A DNA stretch of 64,000 nt. It comes from Niveispirillum irakense DSM 11586 (GTDB lineage: Bacteria > Pseudomonadota > Alphaproteobacteria > Azospirillales > Azospirillaceae). The stretch is from NCBI RefSeq assembly GCF_000429645.1, contig NZ_KE386933.1, positions 794,517 through 858,516 of the forward strand. The letters are read 5' to 3'. The position numbers and the translations under genes are program-made. The notes below the pieces were generated by a model. The model saw only the letters and a list, made by a program, of their open reading frames with translations. It had not been told where the DNA came from and searched no databases. Positions 53,439 to 61,562 of the stretch are shown here, in pieces (within the stretch, counting starts at the first letter, position 1; every line of letters begins with the position of its first letter).

Positions 53439-54677
53439 TCAAGCGCGCGGGAGGCGGAGAGGGAAGGTGATGATAAACCGCGTGCCCTGGCCCGGCGTGC
53501 TGGCCACGTCGATCCGGCCTCCGAGGCGCTGCGTCACAAGATTATAGACCACATGCAGGCCGAGACCAGTCCCCCCCTGGTCACGTCGCGTGGTGAAGAA
53601 GGGATCGAAGATATAGGGAAGATCGCTGGCTGAAATGCCGCGTCCGTCATCGCCGATGGCCAGCATCAGCAGATCGGGCGATGCCCCCTGGGACAGGCTT
53701 ATGGTGATGATGCCGGGGGCGTCGCCGAAAGCATGGATCAGGGCATTCATCACAAGATTGGTGATGATCTGGGCGATGGCGCCGGGCGCGCTGTCCACCA
53801 CGATCCCGCGCGGCAGTTCGGGTATGACGGTGTGGACGCTGCGACGCAGACGGGGCTGCAGGCTTCGCAGCACTTCTGTGATGTAATCACCAAGATCGAA
53901 CTGGCGCGGCAGATCATTGGTCTGATCGACGGCAACCTTCTTGAAGCTCTGCACCAGATCGGCGGCACGGCTGAGATTGCCCTGGATGAAGTCCGCTGCT
54001 TCCCCGGCTGAGCTGACATAATCCTCCAGGTCCGGACGACGCAGGGTGCCATCCCGATAGGCCTGGTGGAAACGGGCTGTTTCTTGCGCGAAGGCGCTGA
54101 CGGCGGTGACAGCCACGCCGAGCGGCGTGTTGATCTCATGCGCTACGCCAGCCACCAGCCCGCCCAGGGCTGCCATTTTCTCCCGCTGGATCAATTCGCG
54201 CTGGGTGTTCTGCAGCCTTTCCAGTGTCAGGGTCATCTGTTCTGCCGTCAGGCGCATCACGTCGATGCCAAGGCCGATCCCGGCATAATGGCCATTTGGC
54301 GATAACAGAACGAAACCGCGATGCAGGGCATCCGGGCGGTGGGTGGAGATTTGCTCACCCAGGGCGGAGATCGGCGTATCCAGCGGCACCAGCAGCGGCG
54401 ACCGGTCGGCCAGATGCAGCACGGGGCGCTTGGTGTAAAGCTCCCGCCCATAGCGCTGGGCGAAATGCAGCAGGAACGTATTGCGGTCGGCCAGCCCGAT
54501 GGCAGTGCGTCCATCCTCCCCCACCACGGCCAGGGCAGCCAGCCCCGGATCGCATTGGAACAGTTCGGCGACATCGCCGCAGCTTGCGCTTGCACGGACG
54601 GGCAGGGCCTTTCGCATGAGCCGCTCTGCCGTCCAATCCGCCGGTTCTAGCGGTGCCATGATCGCGTGATGCCCCAT
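53439..54677 (-). CDS. Soluble sensor histidine kinase
   Basis: The 412-residue product has no membrane helix. Its N-terminal part (about 15-150) resembles paired CBS-like or PAS-like modules (GDVAELFQCDPGLAALAVVGEDGRTAIGL), followed by a coiled linker, the HisKA box with His180 in GVAHEINTPLG, and an HATPase domain with N, G1 and G2 boxes (NLVMNALIHAFG, DDGRGIS, GGTGLGLHVVYNLV). Start at Met7 is possible. No response regulator adjoins it, though a REC-containing EAL protein lies about 2 kb away. Confidence 0.85.
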   Translation of the reverse strand: MGHHAIMAPLEPADWTAERLMRKALPVRASASCGDVAELFQCDPGLAALAVVGEDGRTAIGLADRNTFLLHFAQRYGRELYTKRPVLHLADRSPLLVPLDTPISALGEQISTHRPDALHRGFVLLSPNGHYAGIGLGIDVMRLTAEQMTLTLERLQNTQRELIQREKMAALGGLVAGVAHEINTPLGVAVTAVSAFAQETARFHQAYRDGTLRRPDLEDYVSSAGEAADFIQGNLSRAADLVQSFKKVAVDQTNDLPRQFDLGDYITEVLRSLQPRLRRSVHTVIPELPRGIVVDSAPGAIAQIITNLVMNALIHAFGDAPGIITISLSQGASPDLLMLAIGDDGRGISASDLPYIFDPFFTTRRDQGGTGLGLHVVYNLVTQRLGGRIDVASTPGQGTRFIITFPLRLPRA

Positions 54678-54758
54678 ACCCGGTCAAAGTCCCGCGTCCG
54701 TTCATCCAGGCTTCATGCCTGGGGAGGGCGCGTACCCTAGCATGAGATCATAGATATT

Positions 54759-55706
54759 TTATTGCGCTGGGCTATCACTGTCAGGATCGGTTTCCCGGTA
54801 CGTGGCGGCGGCCTTGATCGCGTCGATGACGCAGCGGAGGGCAGGTGCCATCTGGCGCTGGCGTGGGTAGCAGAGGAAATGGCCGGGGAAGGGGGCCGTC
54901 CAGGCTTCCAGCAATGGCACCAGCGTGCCGCTGGCAATATGGTCGGCCACGCGATCCATCACGACGAAATCAATGCCGACCCCATCCAATGCGGCCCGGA
55001 TACCCATGGCTTTGTCATTGACGATCAGCGGGCCGTTGACGGCGACGGAAAACCAGCGGCCATTTTCGAAAAACTCCCAGGCGTAGGGTGTGGTCTGACC
55101 CGGCCACCGCCAGCGGATGCAACGGTGGGCCAGCAGGTCGCGCGGATGCTCCGGTCGGCCGAATCGTGCCAGATAGGCGGGCGAGGCGACGGCGATCTGG
55201 CATAGGTCCGGCCCCAGGCGCACCGCCACCATATCCTGTTCGATCACTTCGCCGATCCGGATAGCGGCGTCGAACCCGCCGGCCACGATATCCGCGACCG
55301 CGTCATCCATGGTCACATCCAGGGTCACATCCGGATAATCCTGTGTGAAGCGGGGCAGGATCGGATCAATGAACCGCCGGGCAGCAGAGCGAAACGCATG
55401 GATGCGCACCGTACCGGCCGGCCGGTCACCATAACGCCGTATCTGGTCGATCGCGGTTCCCAGCGTCATCATTGCCGGCTGGACCCGCTGCAACAGAGTC
55501 TGGCCGGCCTCCGTCAAGGCCACGCTGCGGGTGGTTCGCTGCAACAGGCGCACACCAATCCGCTCCTCCAGCCCGCGCACCAATTGGCTGAGTGCGGAGG
55601 CAGAGACGCCCAGAATGGCTGCTGCCCGACTGAAATTAAGGGTCTCCGCCACGGCGATGAAGGCGCGGAGCTGGTGATATTCCGGGCCGGCAGGAAGAGG
55701 GTTCAT
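54759..55706 (-). CDS. LysR-family transcriptional regulator
   Basis: The 315-residue protein has an N-terminal winged helix (about 8-66: LRAFIAVAETLNFSRAAAILGVSASALSQLVRGLEERIGVRLLQRTTRSVALTEAG) and a periplasmic-binding-like effector domain. It belongs to the CrgA/DmlR-like branch that often controls a divergent oxidoreductase, and an SDR gene lies divergent at 55808. The start at Met 55706 begins the normal family length; a further start at 55739 is open. Confidence 0.9.
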   Translation of the reverse strand: MNPLPAGPEYHQLRAFIAVAETLNFSRAAAILGVSASALSQLVRGLEERIGVRLLQRTTRSVALTEAGQTLLQRVQPAMMTLGTAIDQIRRYGDRPAGTVRIHAFRSAARRFIDPILPRFTQDYPDVTLDVTMDDAVADIVAGGFDAAIRIGEVIEQDMVAVRLGPDLCQIAVASPAYLARFGRPEHPRDLLAHRCIRWRWPGQTTPYAWEFFENGRWFSVAVNGPLIVNDKAMGIRAALDGVGIDFVVMDRVADHIASGTLVPLLEAWTAPFPGHFLCYPRQRQMAPALRCVIDAIKAAATYRETDPDSDSPAQ

Positions 55707-55744
55707 CTTATTTTTAAGTTTTCCTAAACAGATATCCAAGAAAT

Positions 55745-55758
55745 TACATTATTATGTA
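55745..55758. promoter_or_regulatory. Inverted repeat in the LysR-SDR divergent region
   Basis: TACAT, 4 bases, ATGTA lies in AT-rich DNA between the two divergent starts, 50 bases before the SDR gene. It may be part of a LysR site. Confidence 0.35.
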
Positions 55759-55807
55759 TTTTCACTGAAAAAGCCAATCTCCGCTCGCATCCAGAGAGGA
55801 GATCGTT

Positions 55808-56635
55808 ATGAAAACATGGTTCATCACCGGTATTTCACGTGGGCTTGGCCGGTCGCTGGCGCAGGCAGCCCTGTCGCGCGGGGACCGGGTGATTGGCACG
55901 ATACGTGACCAAGCCCCTGATCTGCATGCTGCGCCGGAACAGTTGCTGATCTTGAAATTGGATATGACGGAGGCGACCACCATCATCCCGGCAGTCCAAC
56001 AAGCGTTCGACTGGGCCGGACGGATCGACATTATCGTCAACAATGCCGGCTATGGCCTTCTCGGGCCGTTGGAACAGGTCAGCGATCCGGCGATGGCGCG
56101 CTTGTTTGAGGTTGATCTGTTCGGGCCATTCCGGCTGATCCGGGCCGCCTTGCCCCGGCTGCGCGCCCAAGGGGGTGGGCATATCATCAACATCACATCC
56201 ATCGCCGGGCGGGCGCCCAACCCAGCTTCAGTTCTTTACAGTTCGGCGAAATATGCGATGGAGGGTTTATCCGCCGGGCTGTCGCGGGAGGTGGCGCCGC
56301 TGGGCATCAAGGTGACGGCCGTGGCGCCGGGGGCCTTCCGTACCGATTTCCTCAGCGATCATTCCATCCGGCGTACGGAGGGTGGGGATGATGCTTATGC
56401 GGCCAGTGTCGGTGCCAGTCTGGGCCGGCTGGGGGCGATGGCGGGACAGCAGAAGGGCGACCCAGATCGGGCAGCTCAGGCTTTGCTCTCCCTGGCTGAT
56501 GCAGAGAACCCGCCGGTTCACCTGCTGCTGGGCAGCGATGCCTGGCAGCGGATGAAAGTGAAGCTGACGGAGATGGAAGCCGAAATGGAAGCGTGGCGGG
56601 ATGTGACGCTCAGCACCGATTTCCCCGATCAGTGA
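55808..56635 (+). CDS. Short-chain dehydrogenase/reductase
   Basis: The 275-residue NAD(P)-dependent oxidoreductase has the nucleotide-binding TGISRGLGRSLAQ, the NNAG motif (IVNNAGYGLLG), the catalytic Ser in ITSIAGRAP, and the YxxxK pair in YSSAKYAMEG. Substrate is unknown; it is similar to the classical SDR group often annotated as oxidoreductase or SDR. It is divergent from a LysR regulator that probably controls it. The ATG at 55808 follows AGAGGAGA. Confidence 0.92.
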   Translation: MKTWFITGISRGLGRSLAQAALSRGDRVIGTIRDQAPDLHAAPEQLLILKLDMTEATTIIPAVQQAFDWAGRIDIIVNNAGYGLLGPLEQVSDPAMARLFEVDLFGPFRLIRAALPRLRAQGGGHIINITSIAGRAPNPASVLYSSAKYAMEGLSAGLSREVAPLGIKVTAVAPGAFRTDFLSDHSIRRTEGGDDAYAASVGASLGRLGAMAGQQKGDPDRAAQALLSLADAENPPVHLLLGSDAWQRMKVKLTEMEAEMEAWRDVTLSTDFPDQ

Positions 56636-56771
56636 ATAATGTAAAATTTCTGTGGCTTCCCCCCTGGCTATGTGATGGCGGTCATGGCTGACAGGTACCG
56701 CTGATGGCCCTTCATCATCGGTGAAAGGCTGTCGGCCATGCCCGCGCCGTTATTTAGAAAAGAGGTTTGCC

Positions 56772-57404
56772 TTGCTGCTCGATAAGCTTGAATGGCGTTA
56801 TGCCGCAAAGAAAATGGACCCTGCCAAGCAGGTGCCGGCGGACAAGCTGGAACGAATCCTGGAAGCGATCAGACTGACCCCGACCTCCAGCGGTTTGCAG
56901 CAGTTTGAAGTATTGGTGATCACCAACAAGGAAATTCGGGAGAAGATCAAGGCCATCGCCTGGAATCAGGCGCAGGTGGTCGATGGTTCGCATCTTCTGG
57001 TCTTTGCGGCTTGGGATACCTACACCGCCGAACGCATCAACGAGATGTTTGATCGGGTGAATGAAGAACGCGGCGTTCACAACGAGGGTTGGGAAAATTA
57101 CCGCCGGATGCTGCTGAATACCTATCCGCAGCGCGATCCGGAGGTGAATTTCCAGCATGCGGCCCGTCAGGCCTATATCGCGCTGGGCACAGCCATGGCC
57201 GCCGCCGCGTTTGAGGAAGTGGATTGCACGCCGATGGAAGGGTTCGACCCGGACAAGCTGGATGAAATCCTGGGCTTGCGGGCGCTGGGCCTGCGCTCTG
57301 CCGTGATCATGCCCCTGGGTTATCGCGATGCGGCAGGTGACTGGCTGGTCAATCTGAAAAAGGTTCGTCGCTCGCGCGATACGATGTTCCGCTTCATCGA
57401 CTAA
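56772..57404 (+). CDS. Nitroreductase-family NAD(P)H-dependent oxidoreductase
   Basis: The 210-residue FMN-binding protein matches the NfsB-like group: LEWRYAAKKMDPAKQVPADKLERILEAIRLTPTSSGLQQFEVLVI at the start (WRxxxK-type FMN contact), DIDxxP-type central part DCTPMEGF, and the closing RSAVIMPLGYRDAAGDWLV. It would reduce nitroaromatics or quinones. The TTG at 56772 is chosen because AAGAGG lies seven bases upstream; a GTG at 56721 in the same frame has no such site. Confidence 0.88.
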   Translation: MLLDKLEWRYAAKKMDPAKQVPADKLERILEAIRLTPTSSGLQQFEVLVITNKEIREKIKAIAWNQAQVVDGSHLLVFAAWDTYTAERINEMFDRVNEERGVHNEGWENYRRMLLNTYPQRDPEVNFQHAARQAYIALGTAMAAAAFEEVDCTPMEGFDPDKLDEILGLRALGLRSAVIMPLGYRDAAGDWLVNLKKVRRSRDTMFRFID

Positions 57405-57411
57405 CAAGGTG

Positions 57412-57454
57412 CGGATAAAGGCCGGCCGGTTTTATACTGGCTGGCCTTTATCCG
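57412..57454. terminator. Bidirectional terminator between the nitroreductase and HxlR genes
   Basis: CGGATAAAGGCCGGCC pairs with GGCTGGCCTTTATCCG with one mismatch, around an 11-base loop. It overlaps the stop codon of the HxlR gene. T runs are short but present on both sides. Confidence 0.7.
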
Positions 57455-57888
57455 AGCGTATCTGTGGCCTGTTCAAACTGCTGACGGGCCACACGGATCT
57501 GTTCGTGGTGCCGTTCCGCCCACGTAACCAGGGCGCCCAGGGGCATCAGGATGCTTTCCCCCATCTGCGACAGCCGATATTCCACCGCCGGTGGCTTGGT
57601 GGGGAAGACATGGCGGGTGATCAGCCCGTCCCTTTCCAGGCTGCGCAATGACTGGGTCAGCATGCGCTTGGAAATATCGGGCACGGCGCGCTGTAATTCG
57701 TTGAAGCGGCGGGCACCGGTCTGCAGCGTCAGCAATACCAGGGTCGTCCATTTATCGCCGATATGGTCCAGAACGTCGCGGACAGGGCAGTTGGAAAAGC
57801 TGAACCCCATACTGTCCCACCGCTGGATCGGGGTGGGGGCGGCTGGTGCCGGTACGGGATGCAGGTTCCCTTTTTGTAACCTGGACAT
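57448..57888 (-). CDS. HxlR-family transcriptional regulator
   Basis: The 146-residue winged-helix protein has the HxlR signature [57 protein letters not shown], with one conserved Cys. It is divergent from a QorB-like quinone reductase, exactly the E. coli ytfH-ytfG (qorB) arrangement, so it likely represses that gene until a reactive electrophile or quinone oxidises the Cys; this last point is inferred from the family. A palindrome in the shared promoter supports it. Confidence 0.88.
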   Translation of the reverse strand: MSRLQKGNLHPVPAPAAPTPIQRWDSMGFSFSNCPVRDVLDHIGDKWTTLVLLTLQTGARRFNELQRAVPDISKRMLTQSLRSLERDGLITRHVFPTKPPAVEYRLSQMGESILMPLGALVTWAERHHEQIRVARQQFEQATDTLG

Positions 57889-57917
57889 GGAAAAGTGCCT
57901 CCTTACCGGTCTCATAT

Positions 57918-57938
57918 TAGGTCTCTATTATAGACCTA
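57918..57938. promoter_or_regulatory. HxlR-type operator
   Basis: TAGGTCT, 7 bases, AGACCTA is a perfect inverted repeat in the 82-base divergent promoter. Its centre contains TATTAT, a likely -10 element for one of the two genes, so binding would block transcription. Confidence 0.65.
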
Positions 57939-57970
57939 TCTTCGATCTGAGACTATGAGGCAGTTTAATC

Positions 57971-58837
57971 ATGAGCAACACGAAAATCCTTGTCACCGGC
58001 GCCACGGGTCAGCTTGGCCGGCTGGTGATCCAGTCCCTGTTGAAGCGGCTGGCCGCAGATACCATCATCGCCGGCGTGCGCGACCCAGCCAGGGCGGCCG
58101 ATCTGGCGGCGCTGGGCGTTGAGGTGCGCGCGGTTGATTATTCCAAGCCGGAAATGTTGGCCGCAGCGTTTGCTGGCGTGGACCGGCTGCTGTTGATTTC
58201 CTCATCCGAGGTGGGGGCACGCGCGGCGCAGCATCGCAATGTTGTCGATGCTGCATCAAAAGCAGGGGTGGGTCTGCTGGCCTATACCAGCCTGCTGGGC
58301 GGTGAGACATCACCTTTGCCCTTGAAGGCGGAGCATGTGGCGACGGAGGATTATATCCGGGCCAGCGGCTTGCCCTTCGTTCTGCTGCGCAATGGCTGGT
58401 ATCTGGAAAATTATAACGGCTTCATCCCGTCGGCCCTGGACCATGGCGTGGTTGCCGGTGCGGCGGGGGAAGGGCGTATCTCTGCTGCCGCCCGCGCTGA
58501 TTATGCCGAGGCGGCGGCGCTGGTCCTGACGGAAGGGGTGGCCCATGCAGGCCAGATTTATGAACTGGCGGGCGACACTGCCTTCACCATGACGGAATGG
58601 GCGGCTGCCCTGTCTGCGGCGTCGGGCAAGCCCGTTCGCTACCATGATATGACGGAAGCGGATTATCGCGCCCTGTTGGTTCAGGTCGGGTTGCCGGCCC
58701 CGGTTGCGGACCTGTTGTCCAGCTCCGATGCGGGTGCGGCCAAGGGTGGACTTTTTGATGATAGTGGCACGCTGGGCCGCCTGATCGGCCGGCCGACCAC
58801 CAGCCTGGCAACGGTGCTGAAGGCGGCTGTGGTGTGA
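57971..58837 (+). CDS. qorB: QorB-like NAD(P)H:quinone oxidoreductase (NmrA-type)
   Basis: The 288-residue product has an N-terminal Rossmann fold (ILVTGATGQLGRLVIQSLL) and the NmrA/atypical SDR pattern with YTSLLGGETSPLPLKAEHVATEDYIRASGLPFVLLRNGWYLENY, typical of QorB/YtfG. It reduces quinones with NADPH. The operator upstream and the HxlR gene opposite match the E. coli quinone-responsive pair. GC-rich hairpin follows. Confidence 0.88.
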   Translation: MSNTKILVTGATGQLGRLVIQSLLKRLAADTIIAGVRDPARAADLAALGVEVRAVDYSKPEMLAAAFAGVDRLLLISSSEVGARAAQHRNVVDAASKAGVGLLAYTSLLGGETSPLPLKAEHVATEDYIRASGLPFVLLRNGWYLENYNGFIPSALDHGVVAGAAGEGRISAAARADYAEAAALVLTEGVAHAGQIYELAGDTAFTMTEWAAALSAASGKPVRYHDMTEADYRALLVQVGLPAPVADLLSSSDAGAAKGGLFDDSGTLGRLIGRPTTSLATVLKAAVV

Positions 58838-58844
58838 CGTTCCA

Positions 58845-58882
58845 TCACCGGGCTGCCTGCGCTGATGCGGGCAGCCCGGTGA
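58845..58882. terminator. Stem-loop between qorB and the SCP2 gene
   Basis: A perfect 13-bp dyad TCACCGGGCTGCC/GGCAGCCCGGTGA with a 12-base loop lies between convergent genes. No T run is seen, so its efficiency is uncertain. Confidence 0.6.
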
Positions 58883-58890
58883 AGAACGGA

Positions 58891-59193
58891 TCAATCTTCC
58901 AGCATGTTTGCCAGCTTCATCGCCACGCCCATATTGCCGCTGACCTTCAGCTTGCCGGTCATGAAGGCCAGGGTGGGGGCCAGCTTGCCCTCTGCCAACT
59001 TGACCAGATTTTCCAGGGAAATGGTCAGGGTCGTGTCCGGCGTATCACCCTCTTGCGAAATGGCGGGGGGCGTCGTGCGGCCATTGATGAACAGGGCCTG
59101 ACCGGCACCGAAATCAAATTTCACCAGGGCGCCCAGGCCGGTAAAATTGATGGCACGTGCCCGCATCTGCGCTTCGACCTGATCGAGGGTCAT
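58891..59193 (-). CDS. SCP2 sterol-binding-domain protein
   Basis: The 100-residue single-domain protein has the SCP2 fold: VKFDFGAGQALFINGRTTPP, TLTISLENLVKLAEGKLAPTLAFMTGKLKVSG. Such proteins bind fatty acids or isoprenoid lipids in a hydrophobic tunnel and are usually part of larger beta-oxidation proteins; free-standing forms occur in alphaproteobacteria. It lies between qorB and a LysE exporter and has its own start region. Confidence 0.88.
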   Translation of the reverse strand: MTLDQVEAQMRARAINFTGLGALVKFDFGAGQALFINGRTTPPAISQEGDTPDTTLTISLENLVKLAEGKLAPTLAFMTGKLKVSGNMGVAMKLANMLED

Positions 59194-59296
59194 TCCGTCA
59201 CCTTATATATGCCGTTTACGTAAAGGGAATTATAAGGGGCCAGCAGAACGGGGGCAAGGGGCTTGGGCGCCCCTATGCCGATGATCGCCATGATAG

Positions 59297-59920
59297 TCAG
59301 CGCGCGGCGACTGCTACGGCCACGCCGGCCATCAGCCCGCCTGTAGCCCGGTTGACGGCGCGCATATGGGAGGGTTTGGCAATGAAACGGCGGGCGCGGT
59401 CGGCCAGGGCCGCGTAAAAAACCATGATCGTGGCGAGGATGATGGCCATCAGCCCACATAGTTCCACCACCACCAGGGGCGTCATCTCCTTCAGGGCGAT
59501 GATCTGCGGCAGGATGGCCAGGAAGAAGATCATCGTCTTGGGGTTGCCCAATGTCAGGGCCAGACCCGCGAGGACCTGACGTCCCCCATCCGCCCCCAGA
59601 CCGACGCTGCCATCGTCCAGGCCTGTCGGCACGGTGGCCGGCGCCCGCCAGATCTTCCAGGCCATGTACAGCAGATAGGCGGCACCGGCATATTTGATGA
59701 TGGTGAAGACGATCTGGAAACTCTGTGCCAGAACGGTCAGCCCGCCGGCCACCAGCCCGAACCAGGTCAGGTCACCCAGAACAATGCCCAGGATGAAGGG
59801 GAGGGTGCGTTTTGTATTGGTCGCCAGGGCACGGGCCACCACGGCAGCCACACCAGGCCCGGGGGAAAAGACGGCGGCGGCATAGATGCCGGCGAATATG
59901 ATCAAGGATGTCAGGTCCAT
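59297..59920 (-). CDS. LysE/RhtB-family amino-acid exporter
   Basis: The 207-residue protein has six membrane helices and the family pattern FSPGPGVAAVVARAL in the first loop and GNPKTMIFFLAILP. It exports amino acids or derived metabolites. The start at Met 59920 gives the normal length and N-terminus MDLTSLIIFAGIYAAAV; upstream in-frame residues are unlike the family. Confidence 0.9.
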   Translation of the reverse strand: MDLTSLIIFAGIYAAAVFSPGPGVAAVVARALATNTKRTLPFILGIVLGDLTWFGLVAGGLTVLAQSFQIVFTIIKYAGAAYLLYMAWKIWRAPATVPTGLDDGSVGLGADGGRQVLAGLALTLGNPKTMIFFLAILPQIIALKEMTPLVVVELCGLMAIILATIMVFYAALADRARRFIAKPSHMRAVNRATGGLMAGVAVAVAAR

Positions 59921-59957
59921 GGCGGATGCCCTGAATGCGGGTTGGTCCACCATGATA

Positions 59958-59997
59958 GCATGAAGGCCAGCTCTGCGGGGAGGGCCGGCCTTCATGC
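59958..59997. terminator. Stem-loop between ppx and the LysE gene
   Basis: GCATGAAGGCC and GGCCTTCATGC form an 11-bp dyad around an 18-base loop. It lies between the ppx stop and the exporter start, on the same strand, so it may separate the two transcripts; it has no T run. Confidence 0.45.
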
Positions 59998-60017
59998 GTA
60001 AGGATGTGAGGCGAGAG

Positions 60018-61544
60018 TTAAGGTGCCAGGGCAGGGCCTTGTACCAGAACCTCGCCCTTCCGGTTCAGCGCCTTGGCCAGTGCGTCCAGCCGGCGCTGCA
60101 CGGTTTCGCCGTTCAGCATCTCGGCATCTTCCGGCAGCAGCAGGGTGAGTGTGCTGTCCCCCATGCGCAGGCTGGTCCGCTGCAACAGGGTGGCGGCACC
60201 GCCGGTCAAGGTGTGGGCCAGGCGCAAGGCCAAGCCCAGTATATAGGCGCGGGCCAGGGCACTGTCCTTCAGCAGGCTCCGTGCCGGTGCCAGAACGGCG
60301 CCTTCCATCGTGCCGACATAGCGGGCATGGATGCTGGTGGCCAGGAAGGCGCGCTCCGCATGGTCCACGGCAGCGAACGGCATGCGCAGGATGCGCAGAA
60401 AGGCCAGTTCGGCGCGGTAATCGGGATGTTCGGCCCAGCCCAGATCGGACAGCAGGCAGGCGGCCTGCCGCAGCCGGCGGGCGCTGGCATCCTCACCTGC
60501 GAACAGCGAGGCGGTCCAACTGGACAGGATTTCGGCATGGCCGAAGCGGCCGATCCGTTCCGCCACCTGGGCACAGGCCGTCAGAAGCGGGTCTTCCTGC
60601 TGTTCGTCGGTGGAAAGCAGGTCGTAAAGGTGTCCTTCCCGCAGCCCATAGGCGGAAAAGACGACCCGGCCCGGCTGTACCGCTTTCAACACCCGTTCCA
60701 TCACCAGGGCGGCCAGGGGCAGCGTATCGGCACGGCGCTTGGACACGCCCTGCATCTTCTCCAGCCCGCTTTTGCCACCCTTGGCGACAAGGGCGGCGAA
60801 TTCAGCCATCTGGGCACCATCCACCGCATATTGGTGGATGATGTGCAGCGGGTGGTTGACCTGTTCCAGATGCATCTTGGCCAGGGCGCGCCAGGCCCCG
60901 CCCACGGGGTAGAAATTCCGCCCCTTGCCCTGGGAGAGCCAACCCAGTTTGGAGAGATGCTGGTCAACCAGTTTTGCCACCGCACCGGGCTTGCCGTCGG
61001 TCGCTTCCAGCAACCGCAGCGGACCCAGCGGGGTCGTCACCTGCGCGCCGATCCGGCCCTTGTCCAGCACCACCAGTTCCAGGCTGCCGCCGCCCAGGTC
61101 GCCGGCGATACCATCGGCATTGGGCGCACCGGACAGCACGCCCAATGCGGCCAGCCGCGCCTCTTCCTCCCCCGACAGGACATCGACCTTGAAGCCGGTG
61201 CGCTGGGTGATGGCGGTGACGAAATCGGCCCCGTCGCTGGCATCGCGCACAGCGGCCGTGGCCAGCACATCAATGCGCCGCACCTGCATCCCTTCCAGCA
61301 AACGCCGGAAGCGGGCCAGATTATCCAGGGCCAGCGCAACGCCGTCCGGGTTCAGCCGGCCGGTCTTCTCCACCGTTTTGCCCAGCCCCGGCAGCACCTT
61401 TTCATTGAAAAGGGCCACCGGGGACCGGTTCAGCTTCTCATAGACCACGCAGCGCATGGAATTCGAGCCGACATCGATCACCGCAAGGCGATCATCCGCA
61501 TGGGCATGATCCAAGGTCAGCCGATCCGCTTTCTGTGAAAACAT
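60018..61544 (-). CDS. ppx: Exopolyphosphatase / guanosine pentaphosphatase (Ppx/GppA)
   Basis: The 508-residue ASKHA-fold enzyme hydrolyses polyphosphate ends and may act on pppGpp. Phosphate-binding segments are seen: VIDVGSNSMRCVVYE near the start, EEARLAALGVL, and AGDLGGGSLELVVLD. The length matches Ppx rather than shorter GppA forms. ppk1 lies 18 bases upstream on the same strand, so synthesis and breakdown of polyphosphate are probably co-transcribed. Confidence 0.92.
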   Translation of the reverse strand: MFSQKADRLTLDHAHADDRLAVIDVGSNSMRCVVYEKLNRSPVALFNEKVLPGLGKTVEKTGRLNPDGVALALDNLARFRRLLEGMQVRRIDVLATAAVRDASDGADFVTAITQRTGFKVDVLSGEEEARLAALGVLSGAPNADGIAGDLGGGSLELVVLDKGRIGAQVTTPLGPLRLLEATDGKPGAVAKLVDQHLSKLGWLSQGKGRNFYPVGGAWRALAKMHLEQVNHPLHIIHQYAVDGAQMAEFAALVAKGGKSGLEKMQGVSKRRADTLPLAALVMERVLKAVQPGRVVFSAYGLREGHLYDLLSTDEQQEDPLLTACAQVAERIGRFGHAEILSSWTASLFAGEDASARRLRQAACLLSDLGWAEHPDYRAELAFLRILRMPFAAVDHAERAFLATSIHARYVGTMEGAVLAPARSLLKDSALARAYILGLALRLAHTLTGGAATLLQRTSLRMGDSTLTLLLPEDAEMLNGETVQRRLDALAKALNRKGEVLVQGPALAP

Positions 61545-61562
61545 CAGTGTTAGAGTGCCGGG

